From Antarcticibacterium sp. 1MA-6-2 (lineage in GTDB: Bacteria; Bacteroidota; Bacteroidia; Flavobacteriales; Flavobacteriaceae), in NCBI RefSeq assembly GCF_021535135.1, contig NZ_CP091036.1, forward strand, positions 186,001-250,000: DNA of 64,000 nucleotides, given 5' to 3'. The notes beneath the pieces are model-generated. The model ran no database searches and was not told where the DNA came from. It was given only the letters and a program-made list of their open reading frames with translations. Below are positions 52,376 through 61,331 of this stretch, one piece after another. Both the position numbers and the translations under genes were made by a program. The first letter of the stretch is position 1; every line of letters begins with the position of its first letter.

Positions 52376-53675
52376 TAAGGCACATAGTTTACAAAGTTAA
52401 AGGCACATCCTTTACACTAGATTCTGACTTAGCCTAATTGATACTTGTTTGTCTCTTATTTTCTTTTCGTTAAAGTAACCTAAAAATACTTCTCTGTAAA
52501 ATACCCTCCAGATTCCGTTTCCCTGGTCTTCTACTCCAATGTATTTTCCCTTAAGTCCTGAGGTTAAAAATACCCAGTACACCGACTTCCACCTTAGTGA
52601 TCCGTTTTGACATACTTTCATCACTTTCATGGTTGCAGGATAGTCATAATTGCGGACTTTTTCAGGGTACGGCCTGGTAGAAAAATCATGGCAATCGGCA
52701 GGTGTTTTCATTCCTAAAGATTCATGAGGCCTAACGTGGTTGTATTCTTTTACAAAGCGGTTTAAACTACGTTGTTGAGCCTTCAGATCGAATGATGAAG
52801 GTTTTGCGCAAGCTGCCTTTAAATCACGGTGCATACGCTCGTGACGCCCATTTTGATCTGGTCGTGCCGGGTCGGAATAAACCGGGTCAATTCCTAACTC
52901 GATAAACCAGTAGGACAGCCTGGTATATCTTTGAATAGCAGACACAGATCCAAAGGGACTTCCATTGTCGGTATGTATTTGTTTTGGGATGCCATACTTT
53001 CTGAAAACCTTTGTAAACTCTTGCTTGACAGACTGAAAGTTCTCTTTATAATGTCCTTTCGCTGTAAACAAAAACCTGCTCTTAGAATCAGCAATGGTAA
53101 GTGGATGACAGTATATTTTGTTGCCCATTAAAAACTTTCCTTTATAGTCTGCGCTCCAAACTTCATTGCACTTCTTGGGATCAAAAATGGGGAATACTGG
53201 CTTAACTCTGCGGCTTCTCTTTTGAGATTTAACCAGGCCATTTTTAAAGAGGATGTTATGGACAGTGACCACACTTGGAATAAGTTCTGCCGGATGCTCT
53301 TTAAACAACAAAATGCGGATCTTTTTAGCACCCCAGAGCATATGTTTGTCCTTGAGTTTCAGTATCGAACTTTCAACTTTAGAATTGGTCCTGTTGGGAT
53401 GATTAATTGGCGCTCTTTCTTGTTCAATTAATCCTGATAATCCCATTTTTTCATAGCGGGAAATCAACTTGTAAGCAGTTGGCCGGGATATATTAAATGA
53501 CCTACAAAGTTCTGTGATGGTGTAATTTTGAGTTAACCATTCGTGAATGAATTCTACCTTTTGTTCCATTTTAGTTTTTGCTTTCCAGACCATGATAAAT
53601 CACTTTTTCAAGTAATTTATGAATCTTAAAAGTGTAAACTATGTCCCTTTAACTCTGTAAAGGATGTCCCTTTAC
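52376..53675. mobile_element. IS481-like insertion sequence with double terminal motifs
   Basis: The transposase gene is enclosed by imperfect terminal inverted repeats of about 41 bp. Each end holds two copies of GGxACATNNTTTACA (left: GGCACATAGTTTACA and GGCACATCCTTTACA; right, on the minus strand: GGGACATCCTTTACA and GGGACATAGTTTACA). Target-site duplications are not obvious. The element separates the ABC-three-component genes from the zinc-ribbon gene. Confidence 0.8.
52412..53593 (-). CDS. IS481-like DDE transposase / integrase-core protein
   Basis: A 393-residue protein with an N-terminal helix-turn-helix (TITELCRSFNISRPTAYKLI) and an integrase core. The catalytic triad reads as WSADYKGKF (Asp), QIHTDNGSPF (Asp) and PDQNGRHERMHRDLK (Glu), followed by the YNHVRPHESLG motif. 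The C-terminus is a beta-domain. The frame is intact, and both inverted repeats are present, so the element could be active. Confidence 0.92.
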   Translation of the reverse strand: MVWKAKTKMEQKVEFIHEWLTQNYTITELCRSFNISRPTAYKLISRYEKMGLSGLIEQERAPINHPNRTNSKVESSILKLKDKHMLWGAKKIRILLFKEHPAELIPSVVTVHNILFKNGLVKSQKRSRRVKPVFPIFDPKKCNEVWSADYKGKFLMGNKIYCHPLTIADSKSRFLFTAKGHYKENFQSVKQEFTKVFRKYGIPKQIHTDNGSPFGSVSAIQRYTRLSYWFIELGIDPVYSDPARPDQNGRHERMHRDLKAACAKPSSFDLKAQQRSLNRFVKEYNHVRPHESLGMKTPADCHDFSTRPYPEKVRNYDYPATMKVMKVCQNGSLRWKSVYWVFLTSGLKGKYIGVEDQGNGIWRVFYREVFLGYFNEKKIRDKQVSIRLSQNLV

Positions 53676-53744
53676 CGTACCAATTCTGCACTCAACGTCC
53701 CGTATAAAAACTGTACGAGCTGGCGAGTGTAATAGTTTGTTTTT

Positions 53745-55680
53745 TTATATCAGACCACCACCTTCGCTTTTTATCCAATCTTTAATTATGAATTCTTCAA
53801 AATCTTTCTCTTTGGCGTGTTCCAACACTATTATTTGAGGTTTAATATTTGTGTTTTTATGTATTAACTCAATTTCTTCATTTAAAACTTTGAATATATT
53901 TATTACTTGCTTGATATTCTCATCATACTTTTCTTCATCTTCTAAATCGTTTAATTCAGTTTTATTAGCGGTTCTCGGGAAGTAAACTTGACTTGGTTGG
54001 TCGATCATTAAGAAAGAAGGAATTATTGATTTAGATTTACTACAAGTTAAATGCAAGAAAGATAAAAATAAAGAAAGGTGACAGGCTAACCAGTTTGCTC
54101 CACTTCCCATCTCATCCAACCTAATCTTATCTGATTTGTGTTTATGATAAAAATTAAAATTATCAATATTAAAATGAAAATCAATAGGTTGGAGTTCTTC
54201 TTCAAAATCCAATTTGCTTGCAATCCTATCCATTTGTTCTTTTATAAATAATTCTGTTTCAGATTTGAATTGCTTTAAATCTTTATACTTCAATAACTTT
54301 TTATTATAAGATTTAAGTTGCTCTTTTAAGCTTACTAAATCGGAATTAAATTTAGATAAATCGTTAGACTCTAAAAGATGTTTGATTGTTGTTTCTAAAA
54401 CACCTTTTTGGTGTATTATTGATTCTCGTTCTCCTTTTATTGTTTCTATATCAACATTCTCTTTTGTAAGTATTTCAATGTTGTTAGAAATTGCTTTTAT
54501 TTTTGTTGCTACAGCTTTTTTATCTATTCTAAATTTCTCAAGTATCTGTGAACTGTCTTTTGAAAATGTGTTTACTTTTGTAAGCTCTTCAATTAGTTGG
54601 TTTTTTGATTCATTTAGTTTATCAATTTTCTCATTGATGTGGGAAACTGAATTGTCGCAAAGTGGGCAAGCCAATTCACCTATTGAAGTATTATAATTTT
54701 GTTTAGCTTTAGTTTGTCTCAGATGTTTTGCGTAATCTAAACTGTCATCTGAATTTGATAATAGACTGGAAATAGCATTTTCAATTTCATTTTTCTCAAC
54801 ATAGAGAACTTCTCTTTCGTTTTCTAATTGTGCTATTTTAGTAAATGATTTTGTTTGGTCAATAAGGATTTTTGGTGGAACAGGAAGATTTAAACCTATC
54901 TTTTTTAATTCGCGTAATGAAAGCCCTTCTTCAAGAGTTAGGTTTAACATCGTATAATAAATTTCTATTTGGTCTCTAATGTTATCAGTTTGGTTTAATG
55001 TTTTTTGTTGAATGCCTTCTAAAACTTTTTTGTTCAGCAACTATTTTTCTTTCAGTCTCCTTAATTAATTTTACCAATTGATAATATTCACTGTCAGCTA
55101 CACCTAGTAAAACAGGTAAAGCTTGAATAACTCTTTTACGTTTTACCAAATCATCAAATCTATAGAATAACGCGTGTTTGTTTGCAATTAAATTTTGATG
55201 CTGAAATAGAAAAGAAACTGTATCTCTAATTGATAATTTTCCAAAACTCTCGTAATCTGATTCTAACTTTTTTAATGACAAACCTAGTAATTCTTCAAAA
55301 TCAGTTTGAACATCATTTTTGATTGGCTTAAGTGAAATGTCATTAAAATAATCATACTTAATATCTTCAATTGTTTTATGGTCAGTTTCTATTTTTAAGT
55401 ATGCACTTGACATATTGCCTGTTTTTGGAGCAGGACGGCCAATAACAATGTAAAAATCGTTTACTTTATAAACGACTACAAATAATTCGGCAAAATCGGT
55501 AATCTTTCCAACAGGAACACTTGACCTGGAGGCAAATAGACAATAATCAACTATTTCGATGAGTGCACTTTTACCTGTCTTAGAATCCCCAGTTATGATA
55601 TTCAGACCTTCTTTAAATGGTATAAATCGTTTACTTCCAGTATTGCTAAAAACAGCAATTTCTTTTATAGTTACGCTCAT
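53745..55680 (-). CDS. SMC-like DUF3732 ATPase of an ABC-three-component system, one homopolymer break
   Basis: The N-terminal ATPase lobe has Walker A (IITGDSKTGKSALIEIV) and a Q-loop (FLFQHQN). A long coiled coil with a zinc-hook-like CPLCDNS follows, and the C-terminal lobe holds DEMGSGANWLA (signature) and FLMIDQPSQVYFP (Walker B). The frame shifts near 55030 where A5 appears read as A6; removing one A gives IVAEQKKVLEGI-like continuity and 644 residues. DUF3732 ATPases are the motor of ABC-3C conflict systems predicted to sense invading nucleic acid. Its start overlaps the stop of the upstream middle component by 4 bp. Confidence 0.85.
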
Positions 55681-56153
55681 ATTTCTATAATTCTAAGTTT
55701 TTTAAAAACCGATAAATATTGCTCCTTTCCCAAAATCACACCTAAATTATATGATGATTTATATATACTTTTTAAGTAAATATCTTTTTCATTATTGAAA
55801 TGAATATCAGTACTTGCTATTAAATATTTATTTATTTCTAAATCAATTTCATTGGATAAAACAATTATTGCTGTATTTGTTATTTCTCGATAATCCTTTA
55901 TCTTTTGATTTAAAGAGCTTCTAAAAACGTCAAATTCCTTGTTTTGAATAAAAGGATTGAATTTTGAATTTTTATTTAAATGCTTTAATCTGTTTTGAGT
56001 CTGCTGATTATAGATAAAAGGTAAAACAAGATATACCAATTCGGACTTTATAGATTTTGAATTCACAGATTTAGCACCACATAAAAAGTGATGTAAAATT
56101 TTGCTAATATGAAATGGTGAAAATACTAACCTTTCTATATCACTTGCTCTCAT
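55677..56153 (-). CDS. ABC-three-component system middle component
   Basis: A 158-residue helical protein with a compact beta-strand end. It lies exactly between the CTD/nuclease gene (14-bp overlap) and the DUF3732 ATPase (4-bp overlap), the position and size of middle components in ABC-3C systems, and its start (SDIERLVFSPFHISKILHHFL) resembles them. The family is defined mostly by context; a coupling role between effector and ATPase is inferred from published comparative analyses. Confidence 0.75.
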   Translation of the reverse strand: MRASDIERLVFSPFHISKILHHFLCGAKSVNSKSIKSELVYLVLPFIYNQQTQNRLKHLNKNSKFNPFIQNKEFDVFRSSLNQKIKDYREITNTAIIVLSNEIDLEINKYLIASTDIHFNNEKDIYLKSIYKSSYNLGVILGKEQYLSVFKKLRIIEI

Positions 56154-57252
56154 CTTCTGATTTTAGGTTAATATCAATGGTTTTAATTTCTACGTTGTGT
56201 AATAGACGACCTTTAGGGTAATAAGGTCTTATATTTGTAATACCTTCTATTTTGGTTTGTGAAGAAATTTTGTTAATACTATCGTCAAAAAACCTTCTTG
56301 ATTTCTCGTTAGTGTCACAGTCTTTAGTTAGTTGATCTAAATGACTATCTTTAAGCTCCAGAATAACGTCTTTGATGTCATCATCAAAGTTGTCAAGATT
56401 TTCACATAAGCTATTTCTGGCTTCAATCATTTTAATTTGACTTTCAGAAGCTTTTAAATAATTAGCCATTGAACTACCAATTTTTCTTTCATATTGGATG
56501 TTCTCTAAATTTTTTACAAAATGAAAATTATCTTTTGCAGAATCGTCAGCAGAAGCATTTGAAATTGGAAAATTTAAATCTTCAATTAGATATTTTTTTG
56601 CGTAAGACCGAAAATTTTCTCTAAATGCTTCTATATCTATCTCCCATATATAGTCTATAGCATTTACTAATTGCAGTGAAACATATCCAAACATAGAACA
56701 AATAAATTCTTCTCGGTTTTTTGGCTCGATATTATTTATAACTACGGTATGGCCAATTAATAAATCCTGATAATATTCTTTGGCAGATTTTTGATTTTCT
56801 TTTATTTCAAATTTATCAAGAAGGTTTTCTAAGTTATTTTTGTCAAATGCTTTTACATTATTGTAATATGCTTTTATTGTCTCATTTGATTTTACAGCAA
56901 TTATTTTCTTTTGTTTATCAGATTTATTTAAATCATTCCATTTTTCAAATATTGAATCTTTTTTTACTTCTGCTGTTGTGTGAAGAATGAATTTGTTATA
57001 AAAACGATAAGTATCATATTCTGTTATTATATTAGAAAGAGTTTTCCAAAAGTCAATATGCGTATCAATTAGTTTTTTTTCACCATTAACTGAATGTTTA
57101 ACCTCTGTCGATGTTTTTCCGTCTGAAACATCTCCCAAACATTCTAAATAGATTTTTGTACCATCTTTTGCTTCAAAGCACTCCTTTAAAGCAACCATTT
57201 CTTGATATTTAAATCCTAATATTTTAGTAGAAGCATCAGATTTGGGACTCAT
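56140..57252 (-). CDS. ABC-three-component system effector with PD-(D/E)xK-like nuclease region
   Basis: A 370-residue protein starting with a GFKYQEMVALKECF segment and YLECLGDVSDGKTSTEVKHS, read as E...D...E-x-K, similar to the dsDNA nuclease region of Cap4/DUF4297 proteins. The rest is helical with a C-terminal ABC-3C-type domain (LLHNVEIKTIDINL). It is the first gene of the three-gene operon, overlapping the middle component. Nucleic-acid cleavage on activation is inferred; the catalytic residues are only tentatively placed. Confidence 0.72.
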   Translation of the reverse strand: MSPKSDASTKILGFKYQEMVALKECFEAKDGTKIYLECLGDVSDGKTSTEVKHSVNGEKKLIDTHIDFWKTLSNIITEYDTYRFYNKFILHTTAEVKKDSIFEKWNDLNKSDKQKKIIAVKSNETIKAYYNNVKAFDKNNLENLLDKFEIKENQKSAKEYYQDLLIGHTVVINNIEPKNREEFICSMFGYVSLQLVNAIDYIWEIDIEAFRENFRSYAKKYLIEDLNFPISNASADDSAKDNFHFVKNLENIQYERKIGSSMANYLKASESQIKMIEARNSLCENLDNFDDDIKDVILELKDSHLDQLTKDCDTNEKSRRFFDDSINKISSQTKIEGITNIRPYYPKGRLLHNVEIKTIDINLKSEDESK

Positions 57253-57329
57253 ATTTGTTTTTTTTTAATGGCACACCACAATGCCCTAAACGTATTTTAT
57301 TCCTTCTATGGTTTATTGACTTTTTATTT

Positions 57330-57368
57330 TTAAAGGATTTTTTCAAAATTGACTTTAATCCTTTCCTT
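57330..57368 (-). other. Remnant resembling the 3' end of hsdM
   Basis: On the minus strand the last codons before TAA read ERIKVNFEKIL, against EKIKANFEKIV at the end of the intact hsdM at 58137. About 24 of 30 nucleotides agree. The block sits at the outer edge of the ABC-3C operon, suggesting the cassette boundary. Confidence 0.45.
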
Positions 57369-57464
57369 GTTTGAGCTGGTGAGCGTGATTGAGCGCAGGA
57401 AAATCAGCCTCTGCAAGCGAAAACGATGTTTCGATTCAAAACTGGTTTCAATCTGTAGCCAGTT

Positions 57465-58134
57465 TTAATTTTCTAATTCCTTAATTAGACCATAGAAACT
57501 TATCTTTCCGTTTTCAGTAGCTATTTCTTCCTTAAAAATTTCACTGACTTGCTCTATCTTTAAGTTATCCTTGATACCAGCTTTCCAAGCTTTCCACACG
57601 TCGGAGGGTATCCTGTTTTTTTTGTACCACAAGTATTCTTCTGAACTTAAGTTGAAATAATCAATTATTAGATTTTTTTCTTTAGGACATACTCTTTTAT
57701 TTTCATCGTATTTAAGTTCATTTATTAAATCATTTAATTTCTTATCATACTAAGCTGTTGAACTCTTGAAATAATTCTTTAAATAATCTATCTTTTTCAA
57801 AATGAAATTTCAATAATCCGAAATATAACGTTGCTGTTGTGCCAAGAAGACCAATTAAAAGACTTTTATCAATGCCGAAGATTAAATAAACAATAAAGAT
57901 TGATGAGAATGCTATAAACGCAATTATGCTAATCCAATATCTTCGTAATCATTTCAAAATTTTCACCATATTTTCTTAGAATTACAATTCCAAAAATTAA
58001 GAATGTGTAGATGAAAAACTCGTAATGGTTATAATCATCGAAAATTCCTCTGAACCTGTCAATTCGCTCTTGGGTATTGTATGTATTAAATTTAACAAAG
58101 GGCTTATTTGTCTGTTAATAAAGCCACTTTTCAT
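57465..58134 (-). CDS. Two-helix membrane protein of unknown function, N-terminus uncertain, broken at one RCCGGY site
   Basis: Minus-strand coding is visible as FDDYNHYEFFIYTFLIFGIVIL, then WISIIAFIAFSSIFIVYLIFGI (second hydrophobic segment), then LLGTTATLYFGLLKFHFEKDRLFKELFQEFN and a soluble tail ending IKELEN. The site ACTAAGC at 57749-57755 breaks the frame; ACCGGC (minus GCCGGT) restores EFNSRYDKKLNDLI. Another single-base slip lies near 57940, and the start is unclear: an ATG two bases after the hsdM stop (58134) is in a different frame. It occupies the place where hsdS would be expected. Topology resembles small defence-associated membrane effectors, which is inference. Confidence 0.6.
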
Positions 58135-58136
58135 TT

Positions 58137-59493
58137 TTAAACTATTTTCTCAAAATTAGCTTTGATCTTTTCCTGTAATACTTCTTCTTTTACAAACTGC
58201 TCTAATAATTGCGCCCTAAGGCTCTCCCTCTTTTCTTCAAAAGGGATCCCGTCATCTTCTTCGGCTTCTGTACCTACATAGATGCCCGGGGTGAGTTTGT
58301 AATCTTGTTTTTGTACATCAGCAATAGCTGCTGCTTTAGCAAATCCATCAACATCTTCGTAATTTCCGTCGCGATTTCTCCATTTGTGGTAGGTTTCAGC
58401 AATTCTATTAATATCATCACTACTAAATACCCTCAGTTTGCGGCTGGCCATAGTGCCCATTTTTGAGGCGTCCAGGAACAGGATCTCGTTATTGCGTTCG
58501 CGGTGGGTGCCGTCTTTTCCGTCGCGGTTTTTGCTCAGGATGAAAAGGCAGGCGGGGATCCCGGTGGTTAGGAACAGCTTATCGGGCAGGCGAACAATGG
58601 CATCTATCATAGAATTGTCTACCATATGCTGCCGCACATTTTTCTCTCCTTTATTGTTGGAGGTCATCGCGCCATTTGCCATTACAATCCCGGCAGTCCC
58701 GGTGTCACTTAAATGGTGCCAGAAGGTTTGCATCCACATATAGTTGGCACTGCCATCTGTAGTGAATTCTTCTTTAGGTCCAAATAACCGGGGATCGCCA
58801 TCGGGCAGATCTTCAGGATGCCAGTTGCTCACATTAAATGGCGGATTGGCAATAATATAGTCGGCTTTCAGGTTTGGGAACTTGTCATCGAGCAAGGAAT
58901 TCCCCAGTTTGATATCAAACGAAAGGTCCCGCAGCATCAGGTTCATCAGGCACAACCGTAAGGTTTGTGCAGTCATTTCCTGCCCGTAGATCGCGATGTC
59001 TTTTTTGTTTCCGCCGTGTTCTTTGATGAACTTCAAACTCTGCACAAACATACCACCACTCCCACAAGCCGGATCAAAGATGCGGCCTTTGTAAGGTTCC
59101 AGCAATTCCACCAGCAGCCTTACGATACTTCCGGGCGTAAAGAACTGCCCCGCACCCGAACCTTCAGCCATTGCAAACTAAGCCAATGTAATATTCGTAA
59201 ATACGGCCCAGGATATCGCTTTCGGGAATTTTAAAGGTATTCCGGGAACGGTATTCATCCCGGTCTTCCAGGACGTAATTGATCTCCTCCTTATCTGTAG
59301 TGTAATAATCAGATTCAGGATCATTAAGCTGCTCCTTCAATTCCTCCCGCACCACCTCATAGCGTTCGCTAAGGTGCTTTACGAAAACAAGGGGAAGGAT
59401 GTAATTCTTATAGTTATTCTCAGATACCGCGCCGCGCAATTCGTTCGCCGCATCCCAGAGTTCTTTTTCAAAATCAATATCTGCTTTTGCCAT
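58137..59493 (-). CDS. hsdM: Type I restriction-modification DNA methyltransferase subunit (HsdM), broken at one RCCGGY site
   Basis: The helical N-terminus (FEKELWDAANELRGAVSENNYKNYI, in parts) precedes the methyltransferase domain: FFTPGSIVRLLVE, FDPACGSGGMF (SAM binding) and ANPPFNVSNW (N6-adenine motif IV). The frame breaks at 59177-59183 (minus GCTTAGT); GCCGGT restores YYIGRFAMAEGSGAG. The repaired protein has 451 residues. With HsdS it would methylate adenine in a bipartite target, but no hsdS follows; hsdR is 7 kb away behind an ABC-3C operon and an IS. An adenine methylase of this type would not account for RCCGGY modification. Confidence 0.9.
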
Positions 59494-59832
59494 TGAATGG
59501 GGAAAATAGGTTGTCTATGGAAACCAGGATCCTGTAGGGAAGAAACTGAAAGGGAAAGTTAGTTATTATTTTTAACACCTTTTTAATTCAAGATTATGTT
59601 TTAAAGATAAAATTTAAACATTGAAGCTTTTTACGGGAAACCGTAAAGGGGGAGTAGTAAAACTGATTCTTCTATTTCAATTAAACAAATCGTCAGGTCG
59701 AGGGAAGAAACAAGAAACAAGAAACAAGAAACAAGAGGCAAGACTAGAGAGAAGAGAACAGAGAAAAAAGAATCAAGGATAAAGAAACGAATAACCGTAA
59801 TGCAAACTCAAAACAGAAAACTGAAAACGAAT
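59494..59832. repeat. Gene-free segment with tandem AAGAAAC tract and partial CGTCAG repeat
   Basis: About 340 bp. From 59693 a truncated CGTCAGGTCGAGGGAAG arm runs into four tandem copies of AAGAAAC and purine-rich low-complexity sequence to about 59775. No gene was seen. This looks like debris at the edge of the repeat array. Confidence 0.6.
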
Positions 59833-59965
59833 CGTCAGGTCGGGTGAATTTCTTTGACCGGGAGGGAGAAGGAATTTGTATCGAGACCGCTTTGGAGTAC
59901 GAGAGGTTCTCGATACATTTTTTCTCTTCCGCTGCGCTTCAGATAAAAAAACACTCGAACTGACG
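59833..59965. repeat. CGTCAG palindromic repeat, unit 1
   Basis: Outer arms CGTCAGGTCGGGTG and CACTCGAACTGACG; inner arms TGTATCGAGA and TCTCGATACA around a roughly 21-nt loop. Left and right halves are similar throughout, so the unit forms one long imperfect hairpin. Confidence 0.9.
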
Positions 59966-60000
59966 GAAGTGCTAAGTTGAGAGTTTCTTTCCATGCGACT

Positions 60001-60133
60001 CGTCAGGTCGAGTGAATTTCTTTGCCCGGGAGGGCGAAGGAATTTGTATCGAGACCGTTTGGGAGTACAAAAGATTCTCGATACATTTTTTTCTCTTCCG
60101 CTGCGCTTCAGAGAAAAAACACTCGAACTGACG
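60001..60133. repeat. CGTCAG palindromic repeat, unit 2
   Basis: Same structure as unit 1, 36 bp further on, in the same orientation; inner arms TGTATCGAGA / TCTCGATACA intact. Confidence 0.9.
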
Positions 60134-60169
60134 TTGATGCTAAGTTGAGAGTTTTCCTTGCACACGACT

Positions 60170-60304
60170 CGTCAGGTCGAGTGAATTTCTTCGACTAAGC
60201 AGGGCGAAGGAATTTGTATCGAGACCGCTTGGGTGTACGAGAGGTTCTCGATACATTTTTTCCTCTTTCGCTGCGCTTCAGAAAAAAAAACACTCGAACT
60301 GACG
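60170..60304. repeat. CGTCAG palindromic repeat, unit 3
   Basis: Same structure and orientation; loop region differs slightly (GCTTGGGTGTACGAGAGG). Confidence 0.9.
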
Positions 60305-60341
60305 GTAGTGTTATGTTGACTGTTTTTCCTTCCACACGACT

Positions 60342-60476
60342 CGTCAGGTCGAGTGAATTTCTTCGGCTAAGCAGGGAGAAGGAATTTGTATCGAGACCGC
60401 TTGGGGGTACAAAAGGTTCTCGATACATTTTTTTCTCTTCCGCTGCGCTTCAGATAAAAAAACACTCGAACTGACG
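60342..60476. repeat. CGTCAG palindromic repeat, unit 4
   Basis: Same structure and orientation; it ends 34 bp before the first GIY-YIG gene. Confidence 0.9.
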
Positions 60477-60509
60477 GTCGGTTTTATTTCAATTATATAT
60501 CTTAATAAC

Positions 60510-60804
60510 ATGAAACACAGCTATGTATACATCCTGGAATGTTCCGATAAATCTTATTATACGGGAGTTACAGCCAATCTTGAAAAGCGTCTCCTGGAAC
60601 ATACAACTGCTAAATACCCCGACAGTTATACAGCAAGCCGCTAAGCCTGTCCACCTGGTGTTTAATGCTGAATTCACCGATATATTCTTTACTATATCCA
60701 GGGAAAAACAGATTAAAAAGTGGTCGAGAGCGAAGAAAGAAGCTTTAATATCGGGAAAGTTTGAGGACCTGCCTAATCTTGCCAAAAAGGTTTTTAAAAG
60801 ATAA
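60510..60804 (+). CDS. GIY-YIG nuclease family protein, copy 1, broken at one RCCGGY site
   Basis: A single-domain GIY-YIG protein of the YhbQ/UPF0213 type: HSYVYILECSDKSYYTGVT (GIY and YIG strands), NLEKRLLEH (catalytic Arg region), then the SREKQIKKWSRAKKEALI helix. A TAA at 60643-60645 lies in GCTAAGC; GCCGGC restores YTASRRPVHLVF and a 97-residue protein. The fold cuts DNA with one metal ion. The gene is bounded on both sides by CGTCAG repeats of the same orientation, and is duplicated 822 bp downstream. Whether it acts on those hairpins is unknown. Confidence 0.88.
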
Positions 60805-60822
60805 TTTTTTCTTGTATTTAAT

Positions 60823-60959
60823 CGCCAGGTCGGGTGAATTTCTTTGACTTAAGCGGGGAGAAGGAATTTGTATCGAGACCTCTTGGGGGTACAAAAGGTT
60901 CTCGATACATTTTTTTCTCTTCCGCTATCGCTTCAGATCAAAAAACACTCGAACTGACG
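60823..60959. repeat. CGTCAG palindromic repeat, unit 5
   Basis: Starts CGCCAGGTCGGGTG 19 bp after the GIY-YIG stop; inner arms intact; ends CACTCGAACTGACG. Confidence 0.88.
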
Positions 60960-60994
60960 TTGGTGCTAAGTTGAGATTTTCTTTCCATGCGACT

Positions 60995-61126
60995 CGTAAG
61001 GTCGAGTGAATTCTTCGACCGGAAGGGAGAAGGAATTTGTATCGAGACCGCTTGGGAGTGCAAAAGGTTCTCGATACATTTTTTTCTCTTTCGCTGCGCT
61101 TCAGAGAAAAAACACTCGAACTGACG
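60995..61126. repeat. CGTCAG palindromic repeat, unit 6
   Basis: Left arm slightly diverged (CGTAAGGTCGAGTG); the rest matches the consensus. Confidence 0.88.
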
Positions 61127-61163
61127 GTAGTGTTATGTTGACTGTTTTTCCTTCCACACGACT

Positions 61164-61297
61164 CGTCAGGTCGAGTGAATTTCTTCGCCCGGCAGGGAGA
61201 AGGAATTTGTATCGAGACCGCTTGGGAGTGCAAAAGGTTCTCGATACATTTTTTTCTCTTCAGCTGCGCTTCAGATAAAAAAACACTCGAACTGACG
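61164..61297. repeat. CGTCAG palindromic repeat, unit 7
   Basis: Consensus unit ending 35 bp before the second GIY-YIG gene, the same arrangement as unit 4 before the first. Confidence 0.9.
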
Positions 61298-61331
61298 GGC
61301 GTGTTTCATTTCAATTTTTTATATTAATAAC

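Noticed and set aside
58137..59493. HsdM as the enzyme modifying RCCGGY
   Set aside because: Type I HsdM is an N6-adenine methylase with bipartite targets and needs HsdS; RCCGGY has no adenine on the modified core.
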